From Tubiluchus corallicola (lineage: Eukaryota; Priapulida; Priapulimorpha; Priapulimorphida; Tubiluchidae), in contig JAQGDQ010000067.1 in the NCBI GenBank assembly GCA_030141605.1, positions 684,001 through 737,871 on the forward strand: a DNA stretch of 53,871 nt. Direction: 5' to 3'. The translations under genes and the position numbers were made by a program. Shown one piece after another: positions 43,662 through 53,871 of this stretch. The first letter of the stretch is position 1. Every line of letters starts with the position of its first letter. The notes under the pieces are model-generated. The model did no database searches and was not told the DNA's origin. It saw only the letters and a list, made by a program, of their open reading frames with translations.

Positions 43662-45680
43662 TCAATGGTGCGAATGTGGGTGAGGTTCCTTTGACGCCAT
43701 GTGACGTATTAACAAATTATTAAACTTTTCCAACTTCTTTAAATCTTGTTGATTTTCTGTCTTATACTGAAGGCACTGAAAAAATGAAGTGAAACTCAAA
43801 AGTCAAAGCTCTGTTCACATTAGAACATTACAATTAAAAATGTTCAAATTCTGTTTTTATTGTATATGAAGGAATTTCATAAATTTTTTGAATTCTTTAC
43901 AATAAGAACAATATCTGTTTCATAACAACTCACAAATGCTTTTCCTGCTGTCAGATGACTACTAGTGTGCTATAGAAAACTTGATTTTTTTCTAACAAAA
44001 ATTTAACAAATTTTTATATAGTGGGTTGTTTATGAAAAAGGAAATCTATAGGTCTAATTATGCTAAAATCAGTACAGTTAAAAGCAATGTACATGCATGA
44101 GTGCTTGCATATACACACACACACAATCGCACGCACTACATGTAAGAAGTAATATTCATTATGTATTTAGCTGACTACTAAAGCTAAATACAAACCAGTA
44201 TTTTTCATATAATCACTTGAATAACACACCCATTCAATAGTTGGTGAGTTTGTTTAGTTAGTAACTTTGTTTGTTTACATATTACTACACACTCAATAGG
44301 CTGAGCTTCTAGGTGAGAATTCAAAACACTATTAAATTATCTTATCTAAGCATAAATATAATAAACAGTGCAGTGACATGGGCATTTGTTATTAGTTCTT
44401 ATAAAATGTTTTGAAAGATTTTAGTTTGAAATTAGAATGTACAGATTTACCTCTGTATTGTCTGTCATTTTCACCACAAAGCAGCCGTCGGACTGGCGAT
44501 ATTTCAATACAAATCTAGCCTAAAGTAAAGGCAATCAAGTTACATTAGCAAGACTTACATGGGACGTTACAAGGAACAGTAATAAAATTATGATATCAAA
44601 TTAAGCACTATGAATATTAAAATATATAATTTATTTCCTCTTATCTCATTGTCTCATTTCAGGATTTTTGTTGACAATGAGCTAGGTTCTGGTCCTGCAT
44701 AACTGTATGGCACTGCAACCATCTACATTCGGCAGATCTTATCACAGGGTGCCGGATTCTAGCTTGGAAAGAGCTAAAGTGCATAAAGTCAACGGCTTAA
44801 ATTACGTTAAACTGCAACGAAAGAAACGAAGAAAGCTGCAACTGTACAGACTCTCAGCAAGAAGGCATAGAGGCTGCAACTGTACAGACTCTCAGCAAGA
44901 AGCCATAGAGGCTGCAACTGTACAGACTTTCAGCAAGAAGCCATAGAGGCTGCAACTGTACAGACTCAGCAAGAAGCCATAGAGGCTGCAACTGTACAGA
45001 CTCTCAGCAAGAAGCCATAGAGGCTGCAACTGTACAGACTCTCAGCAAGAAGCCATAGAGGCTGCAACTGTACAGACTCTCAGCAAGAAGCCATAGAGGC
45101 AGACCCATAGAAATATATAAAGCCTTCTTGGATTCACAGGTGTCAAACCTGATGAATACTTTATTAGATGTACCACAATCATCAGAGAACATAGTTACAA
45201 ACTTTACAAGCTATCACCGATAGATGTTGACTTAGTTTTTCCAATGCTGAGATTCATTTCTGGAACTCGTTACTGGAACAAGTAGTTAGTGGTACAAATG
45301 GGATAAACTTGACAAATTCCTCTCCACAAGAAACCTCCTGTTTTAATGCCACTTGGCGTGCTTGGATTGGAGCACACTACGCACCTAAACCAAGCAGTAT
45401 TTAGGACTTCATGAAGCATTACATAGCTTACATGCCAGAAGTGATAGCTAACAGGACAGATGGTAACTTTCCTGGTGGGTGTATCGACTTTTACAATTGC
45501 TACATGTACTAGCAAGTTGTTATGCTGTCATAGATAAATGTCAGCTTAAGGCACACCATCTGAAACCTACTACATCATTTAACGAAAAACCTCATAAAGG
45601 TCACTCACTTTCATTGGATCAGCTAAATATAAACGTTCGGCAGCCTTGGCAAAATCCTCCCATGATGTAAAGTATGTCAT
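43662..45680 (-). CDS. SRP9: Signal recognition particle 9 kDa protein, SRP9 (three exons)
   Basis: SRP9 pairs with SRP14 and binds the Alu domain of SRP RNA, where the complex pauses translation of secretory proteins. Exons on the minus strand: 45680-45609 (24 codons), 44519-44451 (23 codons), 43775-43662 (37 codons and TGA). All junctions are phase 0 with good sites (AAA/GTGAGT, ttag/GCT, GAG/GTAAAT, tcag/TGC). The 84-residue product is the usual length. It starts MTYFTSWEDFAKAAERLYLA, continues with the family core ARFVLKYRQSDG and ends with CLQYKTENQQDLKKLEKFNN and a His-rich tail. The gene is tail-to-tail with the adhesion GPCR. No exon exceeds 114 bases, so simple ORF scans miss it. Identity is strong from family knowledge. 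Confidence 0.93.
44833..45096 (+). repeat. 38-bp minisatellite, seven copies, in SRP9 intron 1
   Basis: Seven head-to-tail copies of a 38-bp unit beginning AGGCTGCAACTGTACAGACT and ending in GCCATAG. Copies run 44833-44870, 44871-44908, 44909-44946, 44947-44982 (36 bp, missing two bases), 44983-45020, 45021-45058 and 45059-45096. Copies are almost identical, so the array is young or homogenised. The unit is not a multiple of three, so it cannot be a protein repeat. Confidence 0.95.
45110..45340 (+). pseudogene. Decayed LINE reverse-transcriptase C-terminal tail in SRP9 intron 1
   Basis: One frame reads VKPDEYFIRCTTIIREHSYK and continues through LSPIDVDLVFPMLRFISGTR, then WN, LLEQVV and KLDKFL in shifted frames. 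This matches the end of CR1/L2-type ORF2 proteins, where an RGHxxKL segment is followed by FFxxRVVxxWNxLPxxVV and FKxxLDxxL. Frameshifts and stops show it is dead. It abuts the 38-bp minisatellite. The following 150 bases keep a short open stretch with no recognised family. Confidence 0.5.
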
Positions 45681-47739
45681 TCTTTTTCGTTACCTATAAC
45701 AAATTTATCTTTTTTCACAAATTTAACATTAATTTGTATTAGTGGTAGCATACAAGTACATGCAATAAGTTATCAGTTACTGTGTGAAAGCACTCAAGCA
45801 ATTTGGACCTTTAACTGTGCAATTCACAATAAGGTTTTCACAAAGAATTCATTAGTGCATTACAGCTAGTAAAATCGTATCAGCAGTGTCATTATTTCTT
45901 GTAGTATCTAGTACTCTATAGAAGGTGAAATTTTATCTTTCCGTTTCTTATAATCACATGTTCTTATATTCTCTATGCTAATAAAATGTCCTTTTGCTTG
46001 ATGTAGGCCTGTGACCTAAACATGTGTATTTATCAGTATCTGCCTTAACTACCTTAACAATGCACCACTGAGTACACTTATTTGACATCATGCTTTCTTT
46101 GAGGGGGCAGTCTAAATAACTTATAGTTAGTGATAATGAATTTTGACCAGATGAGGCTTCAGGTCACACGATGCTGTGCAGGACAAATTTGAATCTTACA
46201 ATCCCCTCACTTCTATACTCGTACACCTCATTGCTTGCCCAGTGCTTGTCTACTAATAGTCATCTATCATATGTTCCGAAAGTGAAACCCACGTTCTGGC
46301 AGGCTATTACATTTATTATATATTACCAGTTGGAAATAAAATCTTGTAAAACTTAAGTTGTAATACTTCTAACTTCTTCAGCTTTTACGAAAAGCGCCAC
46401 TCACAAGATTTGGGGCTTCTTTATCAGATAGTATTATGAGCAGACTGCGGTATCATGTAATGTAATTAACCAATTTCGTTTGACAGTATACATGAGATAA
46501 AACATTATAATGAGAATTTTTGTACTTCATTTAGTAATGTTTGAAATGAAATGGTGGCTCTCCATGCCCTGTAACTATAAGTTCACATTGGATGATAATC
46601 ATGCTACATGTCCCTGCAGAATTAAGGTTATGTGCTGATATAGTTTTCACTTCAAATGTAGGTGAAACATCAATTTACACACCAGGAAAAGCTGAAAGGG
46701 CAGTTCCTAAACCATTTATCACAATCGGGGAGTAAGAAATTTCATTTTAATACCTTTAATTCTAGTTTCTCCAACCATTGATATATATAAAAAAGGTAAG
46801 CAAAAGCATTTCTTAAAAGAAATGCAAAGCCAAAACTACAATTTGAAAGAAAATTTTGTTAAAAAAAACATTAAACCATAATGAAACTCAAGTGGGAGAT
46901 TTCATGCAGAAAATTTTGCATATTAGACTAAACACGGTTCACATTAAAAGAAATCACACAAGCAGTTACAAAAATAATCTAATTGTTTACCCAATATAAG
47001 TTAAATTTATTGCATGAGGCCTATATCTGAATATGTGAGAGAAAAAACACTAGTGCTGGAATATGATAAACTAAAGTAAATATCTTAGATTTAGATTTAT
47101 TTATCCATCTAAACTTAGTATACAAAATACTACTTAAAGGTCATGTCAATATACTTATTCTACTTCCTTATGCCAAGGTCTATTTAAGTTATACATATGT
47201 ATAAGTTTTGTACTATTTACTAACACCTAAAATGCAAAATTCCGTATGAGTGTATCACTACGAGGGTCTATGCTTGTATAAGTACGTGTTTTCAAGTACG
47301 CATGCATTTGTATGAAAGCATATACATAAACATATAGTCATATACATGGCGTGTAAGTGTGCGCGTGTGTATGCAAGCAAATTATATGTGCATGTGCTTA
47401 CACATCTCCATGACAGCGAGTAAGTGATGCATTTATTTACAACCCAAGAGGTACCTGTTAGTGTTTAAAAGTTAAATGCTTCTTATAATTTACGAACACT
47501 GAAATGATCACTTGTCACATAGGTCAAAATACATTGCATGCATTACTATATATATATATATAAGTGAAAACATGCTTCTTAACCCCCACCCACAAAAGAG
47601 AAGAAACAGGGTGCAATTTGACAAAGCTAAAAATAATGGTATAAATAACTACAAATTGCTAAGCCATTCTGTATTTATCCGTGATGCAAGTGCCATATAG
47701 TGCTATAATGTGTGACAGTTGTCAGCATACTGATCATCT
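45681..47739. other. Spacer upstream of SRP9
   Basis: This should hold the SRP9 promoter near 45700, but no TATA box or other motif stands out. Apart from the open stretch at 46550-46735 and small AT and TA microsatellites (for example near 47548), nothing is recognised. Confidence 0.5.
46550..46735 (+). other. Unidentified 62-codon open stretch
   Basis: An open frame bounded by TGA and TAA, with in-frame ATGs at 46592 and 46601. It contains HVPAELRLCADIVFTSNVGE and GKAERAVPKPFITIGE, which has better amino-acid balance than the surrounding AT-rich noise. I do not recognise it. It may be the last exon of a degraded gene or an element remnant; a usable acceptor (aaatgtag) occurs inside it at about 46661. 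Confidence 0.2.
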
Positions 47740-49190
47740 AACAAGTCTGGCCAATTTTTGTAACAACATTATTAAAGTGCTTGATGATGCTGCAGCTTAG
47801 TCAATCCCCAAGAAAGGTACATGCTCACCCAAAACAAATAGCTGGCTGGAATGACTTTGTAAAGGATAAGTATGAGCTATCTAAACACGTCTTTCATATG
47901 TGGGTCAATAATGGAAGCACGGTATCCTGGCTGATGAGATGTGATGCACAGGGGCCAATTTTAAACGAGCTTTGAGACAATGTAATCAAACAGGAAGAAG
48001 TAATTAAAGATGTTAAACTTGCTCTCAGCGCAATTGACTCGGATTCTTTTAAAAACTGGAACAATATTAAAAACCAATGTAACTCCAGAGTTCTACGCAA
48101 CAAAATAAATAACGCAACTAGTCAACATGAGATTTGTAACATGTGGTATAGCTATTACAAAACATTGCTAAACAGTGCTGACACTCTTCATCAGTGGAAA
48201 AACTTAGAACACATTTATAACGGTTACCATTATAGTATCCGCATTACCAAATCTTTTATTCTTAATTTGTGTCACCCACGCCTTCCTTCCTGACCGCATG
48301 ATACAAAGTGTTGTTGCTTCTTTAGTAAAAGATAAAAATGGGAACTTAGCTAACACCAATAATTACCGATCCAATGCAAAGTTTTTTCCAACCACTGACT
48401 CACAATTTAGCTATAAGAAAAATCATGGCGCAGACATGTGCAATTGTGCATACACATTCTTAAAGAAATAATAAACTTATATAAATCTAACAACAGTTGT
48501 ATACACAGGTATGGTTGTGAGATGGGGTGAACTTATCTCACCATTCTTTACGGCACCAAATGGACTCAAGCAAGAAAGAATTCTTTCTACAAAACTTTTT
48601 AACAGTTATTTTTATGAACTGAGTGTAAATTTAATAAGTACTTAAATAGGATGCACACAATCACCTGTCCTATGCAGATGATGTATGTTTGAGACTCCGG
48701 CCACTTCTGAACTTTAGCAGTGGGTGACGTTTATTTAAATAATGTACTTTTAAAAAATGTGAAAGAGAAATAATTTGGTCATATATTTGATTATGAAAAT
48801 AGGGATGATCATGATACAAATAGACAGCATGCTTTATTTTACATAAGGTCACACAAATTGATAAGAATTTTTTCAAAATGTAGCGCAAATGTAAAAAGAA
48901 AACTTTTTATATCACATTGTTCAAACTTCTATTGTGCAGCTCTATGGTACAATCAAATGTTCTGCAAGGGGAATGTGTGTTCAACTTAGCATACCGTATT
49001 TCGATACTATAGTTCGAAAACTTATTTATTCACTTAAAAACAGGCTGTCAAAAGTTGCAATACTGTGGTACTAAACATATGGAACAGTGAATGCAGGTAT
49101 CAAACTAAAATTCACCAGCACTAGCTGAAAAAAGTGAAAACTTTATATGTGTTAAACAAGCTATTACGACTTTATTACGAACATTGCGTT
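47740..49190 (+). mobile_element. Decayed non-LTR retrotransposon (LINE), plus strand
   Basis: The first part carries PKQIAGWNDFVKDKYELSKH, matching the GWN-x-YVK linker after the endonuclease of LINE ORF2. At 48670 a frame reads HLSYADDVC, the YADD catalytic motif of reverse transcriptase. From about 48730 to 49160 the DNA closely matches 21340-21780, showing both are copies of one family. Many stops and deletions are present. It lies in the SRP9-ChaC2 spacer. Confidence 0.65.
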
Positions 49191-49551
49191 TTTAGCTCCT
49201 GTTTCTATAATAAGTTTGTCAACGGTGCGAAATATCACCAAGTGATAGTGAATTGATGTTTAGTGTCGTAATGAAATGCTTTTGAAGACTAATTACCTAC
49301 CTCATGCGGAACTTTTACAACTTTCACTTTTCAAATACCTTTGTCGCTGTCCCACCGTGTTACAACTTGCGAGTCAAAGGAGTCATGACCTGGGCTAAAT
49401 TAATACGATTTTTCCACGACTTTTCTTGATAATTTCTCAAAAAATCGCAAAATGAGCAAGCAACACGGGGACACTTTGCTGATACGTACAAAATCGCACA
49501 AAGCATTCTCATGTTGCTAAATTCCTTTTGAGTGAAATTGTGGATTGATTT

Positions 49552-50446
49552 GTTGGGAGCCGAGTGGACCACTGCGCCAAGTAGACCACTTGATGCACTA
49601 AAAGTAGTGTCCTACATGGGCAGCCCAAGTAGGACACTAGCGATTTTTGTCGAGAATCGGTAATTTTATATTCCAGTTTATATTACCATTGTTTATAAGT
49701 ATTGTTATGACATAATAAAACATAAAACAAAATGTCTTTTAGAAATGGATATTCCTTGGCAATTTACAAATGCATTTCTTACAATATGATTAACTCCATT
49801 AATATATCATAACATAAACCTAGTATCTAATGCTTTAAAGAGAGAAATTCTGCACACAGTTATTACAGAAATAATTGCAAATTTAAAAATGAGACAGATG
49901 CTGCTAAGCCTTCACAACACCAAAAAGTAAATTTTAACATTTAAGAAAAGCAAGGATAATTAGTTTTAATATTATCAGTAGTATTGTAACATGTAGGGCA
50001 CTGTTCCTACATAGATCGCTAGAACGTTTACTTATAAGAAAACAATTATTTGCCCAAGAGGTAGTGAAACGGATCACCTGTTTGTGAAGTGAGACAAAAT
50101 CAAAAATGATATACCTTAAACAAATGTTGAATTCGCAAAAAGTGCTTTTTTCACTTCAACAACATTAATATCGAAACCAAATTTAATATTGTCCGTTCTA
50201 CCAACTCAGAATAAAATTCTTTTATTTTATTAGATGTATAATAAATTATTCAACGTGTACTAACGTTTTTAATTAGTATTATTACATAAACAAGCACAAC
50301 GGACGGTGTCAGTACACTTAACGACTCAATTCACGACCTGTCTCTAGTGTCCTACTTGGGCAGCCCAAGTAGACCGCGGTCTACTTGGGCTAGCCCAAGT
50401 AGACCAATTGGTCTACTTGGCTCAGTGGTCCACTCGGCTCCCAACA
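49552..50446. mobile_element. 895-bp inverted-repeat transposon (MITE) with palindromic ends
   Basis: The ends are inverted copies starting TGTTGGGAGCCGAGTGGACC and continuing ACTG-GCCAAGTAGACCA. GATT flanks both sides (49548-49551 and 50447-50450), a candidate 4-bp target duplication. No transposase frame is visible. Subterminal regions are built from a CTACTTGGGC unit and its complement, forming perfect palindromes. The element ends about 80 bases before the donor of the likely ChaC2 leader exon. Confidence 0.8.
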
Positions 50447-50526
50447 GATTTATTTTGACAGGGTGTTGCGCAAGAAAGGGAAGAAGAACTAATGAAGTTC
50501 TTCACAAAGTTTGGAAGCTTGGCGAG
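50447..50526 (+). other. Probable 5' leader exon of ChaC2 (start unknown)
   Basis: A strong donor GGCGAG/GTAAGC at 50526 precedes the acceptor of the first coding exon (TATAG/AACATG, 50733). If joined, an ATG at 50492 opens a 13-codon upstream frame whose TGA overlaps the ChaC2 ATG as ATGA. The 5' edge is not defined; it may begin in or next to the inverted-repeat element ending at 50446. Inferred from splice signals only. Confidence 0.35.
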
Positions 50527-50735
50527 GTAAGCTTGACATCTCCACATCTTAAATCACGCACTATGCAATTTAAATTTATGCATACTACTTTCTAGGTTTA
50601 ATCAACTTGTGTTAAATCAATCAGACACTGTGTTTGGTTAGTTCGAAAACTTCATCACTTCTGTGATACTTCTCTTAATTTAAATATGGAATTTTAATTC
50701 TTATTAATCTATTTTTATTAATGTTTCTATAGAAC

Positions 50736-53485
50736 ATGAAAATGTGGGTGTTTGGGTATGGCTCGTTGGTATGGAAGGTTGACTTCCCTATAAAGCACAG
50801 CATTGTCGGATATATTGAAGGTTTTTCTCGAAGGTTCTGGCAACTAAGCGAAGACCATCGAGGCATCCCAGGAAAGGTAACGCCACATGCTAAATATTAT
50901 TTTGCCGCGGAAGATTATTCATGAAACTCATTATTTTTGTGAATGCCGACTTTTTGTGTTACTCTTATGTTCAAAAGAGTTATAATAAACCTGGCTAATG
51001 TTGTTGAATTGTAAATCATCGTTAGTGTTAAACATCAGTCACAAGTTAATACTACACTATGTATTTTGTATTGTACTTTGATGTAAGTTTAAAATTGTTA
51101 TTAGTTAGTCATTAATGCAGTTAAACCAATTTTTATCAAAAGGTTGTACAAATGTATCAAACTTACGATGTCATATGTATAAAGAAAATGTATCTTGCTC
51201 TAAAAAATCATGTGGTATTAGCATAAAGGCGGTGACATTTCTTTCGACATTCTGTAATCTAAATTAGAGTTGCTGCATTTGATGCAATAACAATCGGTTT
51301 CGAAGATTAGTTTTTTTGAGAGATTTGCATGAGTTTTTATAAATTTTCAAGCATTTTAGTATCAATGTTCATCACTGTCACTTCATGTCATAATAAAATG
51401 GGCTTCCATTTCCTTCATTTATCTGTGAACATTAACGTGTCACCCACTGATTTACTTCTTGGTCATATAGTAATGATTATTGAATTGTCAAAAATTCATC
51501 TTTTATCCTGCAGTCATTTTGTACATTGTTCTGCTGTAAAATGTTTCAGCTAGTCAACTAAGGAAGAAAATAAACCAATGAATTTTATTGGAAGTCACAA
51601 TTAGTGGAACCAGAGTATAGATAACTTTGAATTAGTCCAAAGTGAACGGTTGAACGAAATATATGTATGCACATCTGGCCTGCAAATCTTAATAGTAGAA
51701 TATCTTTATAAAGTATTCGTTGTGCAGACGAGTTTTGTTTTTCATTTTTAATTTTTTTTGAAATTATAATTTAATTATGTAATTTTGCCACCTTAAGTGT
51801 AATAATGTGAACATCCTTAAGTGAATCCTTAAGAACAGTTTCTGATGCTCTTTTTGCACAGCTAAAAGTTTTACAGTTTGTTTGTGAAAAGATTATAATA
51901 ATCATTAATCACACACACAGTATTAATTATTTTCAGCCTGGGCGCGTTGTGACATTAGTGCGCACACCTGATAAAAAGGTTAGTGATTACTATTACTTTA
52001 GTGGTATAAACTTTAAGTGGTATATTTATAAGAAATGGTAAAAAAAGAAGATAAACAGTAAACTTCAACTTCGTTACTAGCATTCTTGTTCTAATGGAAG
52101 TTCATTATCAACATATTTTTGGAAAGTAAGAATGCTACCTAGAAATTGTTGTTTGCTGACATTAAAACGAAATATGATTACATTGCAATTACTAATTGCG
52201 ACAAACAGAATTTAAAAAATTTCAGCACTTGCATTATGTTATAAACCAGGGGTGTACAAATTATCTGACTAGCCGGGCCACATTAAACTTTCCCGCAATT
52301 CCTGAGGGCCACAGGCAGTTTGGTCAAGGAGCAAATAGAAGTTATTAAAATTTATATTACAAACCATATATTTCTACTTTCAGGACAGATAGTGGTAATT
52401 TCATTACAATGCATATTAGTAAGGGCCACATTAAACTTTCCCGCAATTCCTGAGGGCCACAGGCAGTTTGGTCAAGGAGCAAATAGAAGTTATTAAAATT
52501 TATATTACAAACCATATATTTCTACTTTCAGGACAGATAGTGGTAATTTCATTACAATGCATATTAGTAATGTGTATCACACAGTCTGTGTAGTACAGTG
52601 ACATTAAGCTACAACCGTCTTGTAAGGGTTAATGGCATCCGATCTAGTAGAAAAAACTACCCACACTATCTTTGGGATCGTGGCATGGACTTCAGCTGGA
52701 TACACTCAATTAATCGCCCGGGCCGCACTTTCATTAGGTTGACAAATCTCTTCGTGGGCCGCAAGTGGCCCGCGGGCCTCAATTTGCTCACCCGTTATAA
52801 ACTTTCTCACCATATGTTTAGTGCTTTACCTAAAACATAACTATGACCGCCACGCTGAGACATTTCTTATACTGAAATGTTGCCTGCTCACTGTTCAGTG
52901 TCTGAACTACGTCTTGTCACTGAGTCCTTTGATCTCATCTCAGTCTGTGAAATGTCTTGTAACAAAAGCAATAAAATTTGTTTAATTTACAAAGTGCAGA
53001 TTTGTTATCTCTTTTTATTATTAAAATGTAAATTGGATTTTTTTTGATAATTCTCGCAACTTTATTATTCTTCACAGGAAAAGGTTTGGGGTGTAGCATA
53101 CGAGATCAACAAGGAAGACATTGGAAAAGTAAAAGCATATCTCGATTTCCGGGAAAAAGATGGATACGAAACAGTTCCAGTACTATTCCATCCACAGGAT
53201 TCAACTTTAGAACCATTTGAATTACTCATATATCTAGGTGCTGAAAACAATCCTTTTTTTGCTGGTCCTGCTCCTCTAGAAAGCATCGCACAGCAAATAC
53301 ATGACTCGGTAGGACCAAGTGGTAGAAACACAGAATATTTGCTGAATTTGGCTGAGGCAATGAGAGCGATTGCACCGCATATCTATGACGAACATTTATT
53401 TCAACTGGAAGATCTGGTTAAAAAATATTGTATTGAAAATGTCAATTGTTTGTGCGTGTATGAAAGAGAAAAAGTTCGAGATTAG
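50736..53485 (+). CDS. CHAC2: Glutathione-specific gamma-glutamylcyclotransferase, ChaC2 type (three coding exons)
   Basis: A cytosolic enzyme that cleaves glutathione to 5-oxoproline and Cys-Gly. Exons: 50736-50876 (47 codons), 51937-51978 (14 codons), 53078-53485 (135 codons and TAG); all junctions are phase 0 GT-AG. The 196-residue product has the N-terminal substrate-binding loop [13 protein letters not shown], then [20 protein letters not shown], the catalytic glutamate in [11 protein letters not shown] (Glu87), and [10 protein letters not shown] with [11 protein letters not shown] near the end. Length and motifs fit ChaC2 better than the longer ChaC1. Translation could start at Met1 (50736) or Met3 (50742); Met3 corresponds to the usual MWVFGYGSL start. 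Intron 2 carries a hAT-like element. Confidence 0.95.
52247..52794. mobile_element. hAT-like nonautonomous element in ChaC2 intron 2
   Basis: The left end CAGGGGTGTACAAATT is mirrored by a right end whose complement reads CGGGTGAGCAAATT. The element is flanked by the 8-bp direct repeat TTATAAAC (52239-52246 and 52795-52802), the target-site length of hAT elements. GC-rich subterminal sequence (GGGCCGC, GGCCCGCGGGCC) is typical of this group. No transposase frame is present. It contains a 2 x 148-bp tandem duplication. Confidence 0.8.
52275..52570. repeat. Exact 2 x 148-bp tandem duplication inside the hAT-like element
   Basis: 52275-52422 and 52423-52570 are the same by eye, both starting GGGCCACATTAAACTTTCCC and ending CATATTAGTAA. 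The lack of visible differences suggests a recent event, or an assembly artefact. Confidence 0.9.
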
Positions 53486-53571
53486 CTGATTGTGATATTT
53501 TATTATTTTGTGGTTAGTGATTTGACGGTTGTTGTTACCATGTTATTTGTGTTTATTGTCACTTGTTTGTA

Positions 53572-53577
53572 AATAAA
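53572..53577 (+). terminator. Polyadenylation signal of ChaC2
   Basis: AATAAA lies 87 bases after the TAG stop, followed by TG-rich sequence, giving a short 3' UTR. The remaining 53578-53871 contains no gene that I can see. Confidence 0.65.
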
Positions 53578-53871
53578 ATGTTTGCAGTCAGTGATGCACT
53601 AAACTGACTTGAGAGTTGTTGACACAATACAAGTTTTGTTATTCATGTTTATTGTCACATGTTTGTGAAATATTTGCAGTTAATTTTTTCATGTGTGTTT
53701 ACTGATTAGTCAATTCTGATATCATTCATATCCAGTTATTTTCATGATAAAGTAGTCTGACATGCTCACAGTTCTCTTTAAAGTGCTAACATTATTAATG
53801 GTGCTCCGTAATCTAATTTTTTCCTCTTAGTACATGTATAAGTTACAGTATGCAATTACTGTGTAAGTTTT

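Noticed and set aside
44707-44946. 79-codon open frame over the minisatellite
   Set aside because: The 38-bp unit shifts frame in each copy; no gene structure supports it.

Overview
This is a window of nuclear DNA from an invertebrate animal. The genes are interrupted by many GT-AG introns, introns and spacers are AT-rich, and microsatellites and worn transposable elements are scattered throughout. I cannot fix the phylum from the sequence. Three protein-coding genes can be assembled by joining exons at matching phases.

Gene 1 (+ strand, 426-42199, 31 coding exons, 1,284 predicted residues) is a latrophilin-like adhesion GPCR. In order it has a signal peptide, the first half of an EGF domain, a complete C-type lectin domain (CTLD), the second half of the EGF domain, a rhamnose-binding (SUEL/Gal) lectin domain, a second CTLD, a Thr-rich stalk, a hormone-receptor (HRM) domain, a GAIN domain with a GPS cleavage site, seven membrane helices and a Ser-rich tail. 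The first CTLD sits inside the EGF domain and is flanked by phase-1 introns. Skipping its three exons keeps the frame and rebuilds a perfect EGF module.

Gene 2 (- strand, 45680-43662, three short exons, 84 residues) is SRP9, a subunit of the signal recognition particle. It lies tail-to-tail with gene 1. Its first intron holds a 38-bp minisatellite and the tail of a LINE reverse transcriptase.

Gene 3 (+ strand, 50736-53485, three coding exons, 196 residues) is a ChaC2-type glutathione-specific gamma-glutamylcyclotransferase. A palindrome-rich inverted-repeat transposon ends just upstream of its probable 5' leader exon.

The remaining sequence is introns and spacers carrying mobile-element remains: several LINE fragments, a solo LTR with an exact 5-bp target duplication, pogo/Tigger-like elements, two hAT-like elements (one nested in a LINE), a THAP-domain fossil, two fold-back repeats, and GA/GT microsatellites. 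No CRISPR, rRNA or intact tRNA was seen. The three genes have no evident shared pathway; gene 1 acts at the cell surface, SRP9 in secretory targeting, and ChaC2 in cytosolic glutathione turnover.
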